Below are positions 62,820 through 64,000 of a stretch of DNA of 64,000 nucleotides, piece by piece (position 1 is the stretch's first letter; every line of letters starts with the position of its first letter). A program made the translations under genes and the position numbers. Origin of the DNA: Runella sp. CRIBMP. Lineage in GTDB: Bacteria > Bacteroidota > Bacteroidia > Cytophagales > Spirosomataceae. A model generated the notes under the pieces. That model was not told the DNA's origin. It saw only the letters and a list, made by a program, of their open reading frames with translations, and did not search any database. The stretch covers positions 62,001 to 126,000 of the forward strand of contig NZ_JAAAKZ010000014.1 of the NCBI RefSeq assembly GCF_009905605.1, written 5' to 3'.

Positions 62820-64000
62820 TTGACTTTTGACGATTTTGATTTTGACGAAGAACTTTTAGATGGACTGCATTCTATGGGGTTTAACCAGCCAACTCCTATT
62901 CAAGCCCAAGCGATTCCGGCCATTTTAAATAATAAAGATTTGATTGCCTGCGCCCAAACAGGCACTGGCAAAACGGCGGCTTATTTGTTACCTGTTTTGA
63001 ATAAAATCATTGATGCCACGCCCAATAACCGCCATCTTAATACGCTCATCCTCGCACCTACACGGGAGTTGGCGATTCAGATTGACCAGCAAATTGAAGG
63101 ATTGGGGTACTTTACGGGAGTAAGTTCCATCGCGATTTATGGAGGAGGAGACGGGGCGGCTTGGAGTCAGCAGCGCAAGGCATTGGCCGAAGGCAGTGAG
63201 GTGATTATTGCTACGCCCGGGCGTTTGATTGCGTTGTTGCAAATGGGTGAAATTAACTTCGGAAACCTCCAACACCTTATTTTGGACGAAGCCGACCGCA
63301 TGTTGGACATGGGTTTCTACGATGATATTATTCGGATTATCAGTTATTTACCCCAGAAAAGGCAAACATTGCTGTTTTCGGCCACTATGCCGCCAAAAAT
63401 CAGAACGTTGGCCAACACGATTCTGAACAAACCTGAGCAGATCAGTATCGCCGTGGCCAAACCCGCCGAAGGAATTTTGCAGCTTGCGTATTTGGTTTAC
63501 GATGAACAAAAAATAGCATTGCTCAAAAATATCCTCAAAGAAGGACAGTTTGGTAGCGTAATTATATTTGCTTCCACTAAAGAGAATGTTAAAAAATTGG
63601 ATGAAGAGCTGCGACGTAATAAGCTGACTGCCAAAGCATTTCATTCTGATTTAGACCAAAAAGAACGAGAAGGGATTTTGCGGGAATTCAAAAATAAAGC
63701 CCTGCCGATTTTGATTGGAACCGATATTCTGTCGCGCGGAATTGATGTGGAGGGAATCAGTTTGGTAGTAAACTATAACGTACCGCACGACCCCGAAGAT
63801 TATATTCACCGGATTGGACGCACCGCAAGGGCCGAAACGACGGGTACCGCGATTACTTTTATCAATGACAAAGACCAACGGAAGTTTGTGGCCATTGAGC
63901 GAATGATTGGGAAAGAAATTCCTAAAATGTCGTTGCCAGCAGCTTTGGGCGCGGGGCCGAGCTACCACTCGGGCGGGAGTGAAGTAAATTCGAGCCCTCC
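62820..64000 (+). CDS. DEAD-box RNA helicase (cut by window end)
   Basis: At least 393 codons from a TTG at 62820 (MTFDDFDFDEELLDGLHSMG), no stop before the end of the window. Motifs in order: Q motif (GFNQPTPIQAQAI), AQTGTGKT, PTRELA, LDEADRMLD, SATMPP, the RGIDVEG and HRIGRTAR blocks of the second RecA domain. It unwinds RNA in ribosome assembly or mRNA decay. The C-terminal tail is missing. Confidence 0.93.
   Translation, partial: MTFDDFDFDEELLDGLHSMGFNQPTPIQAQAIPAILNNKDLIACAQTGTGKTAAYLLPVLNKIIDATPNNRHLNTLILAPTRELAIQIDQQIEGLGYFTGVSSIAIYGGGDGAAWSQQRKALAEGSEVIIATPGRLIALLQMGEINFGNLQHLILDEADRMLDMGFYDDIIRIISYLPQKRQTLLFSATMPPKIRTLANTILNKPEQISIAVAKPAEGILQLAYLVYDEQKIALLKNILKEGQFGSVIIFASTKENVKKLDEELRRNKLTAKAFHSDLDQKEREGILREFKNKALPILIGTDILSRGIDVEGISLVVNYNVPHDPEDYIHRIGRTARAETTGTAITFINDKDQRKFVAIERMIGKEIPKMSLPAALGAGPSYHSGGSEVNSSP

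Overview
The window looks like Bacteroidota chromosome, probably Cytophagales of the Runella/Dyadobacter/Spirosoma kind. This rests on gene content (GH127, META lipoprotein, a secreted S8 protease with PKD-like repeats, an 800-residue penicillin acylase, DUF4180, an Fe-S-free photolyase relative), on TAnnTTTG-type promoter boxes and on scarce Shine-Dalgarno sequences. The genus is not certain. The first and last genes run off or abut the window edges. No rRNA, tRNA or CRISPR array was seen.

Layout. (1) 1-3.05 kb: AT-rich gene cassettes on the minus strand (OLD-family ATPase/Toprim protein, GIY-YIG protein) separated by long imperfect palindromes. (2) 3.2-27.5 kb: ordinary chromosome, comprising a two-component system, NhaA, an esterase, a nitrilase-family amidase, a SnoaL-like protein, DUF4180, MgtE, RsmA, a 1205-aa hybrid kinase, a 1681-aa secreted S8 protease/beta-helix protein, a 3-hydroxyacyl-CoA dehydrogenase, YicC, PdxA, a D-2-hydroxyacid dehydrogenase and a photolyase homologue. 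(3) 27.5-42.7 kb: an accessory island. Next to it lie a DUF2975/HTH pair and a membrane protein. It continues with a second, larger array of minus-strand cassettes (TfoX-N, VOC, AraC, DinB, small membrane proteins, an IPT-domain metalloprotease, PhzF and unknowns). A decayed Xer plus IS91-type element interrupts it. The array ends at a tyrosine recombinase whose N terminus is a single-stranded-DNA-binding (SSB) domain. (4) 42.8-64 kb: a penicillin acylase, a seven-gene surface-glycan operon (two glycosyltransferases, WecB, three methyltransferases, a flippase), a META lipoprotein, a GH13-like protein, GH127, a lipoprotein, an S9 peptidase, an AraC regulator and a DEAD-box RNA helicase cut by the window end.

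Main discovery candidate: an integron-like system. At least twelve palindromes (mostly 131-135 bp, some 71-197 bp) sit just after a stop codon and 6-35 bp before the next start. Each begins with an RYYYAAC-like core and ends with a GTTRRRY-like core. The two ends of one cassette match each other (commonly 6-7 of 7 core bases, often 14-15 bp), better than the two arms of most single palindromes do. That is expected if the cassette is the mobile unit and crossover falls in the core. The adjacent recombinase lacks the extra segment typical of integron integrases and instead carries an SSB-like OB fold. A recombinase that works on folded single strands could plausibly use such a domain. Two cassettes carry no gene and are themselves palindromes.

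All functional statements come from reading motifs and from memory of families. No database search or folding program was run.
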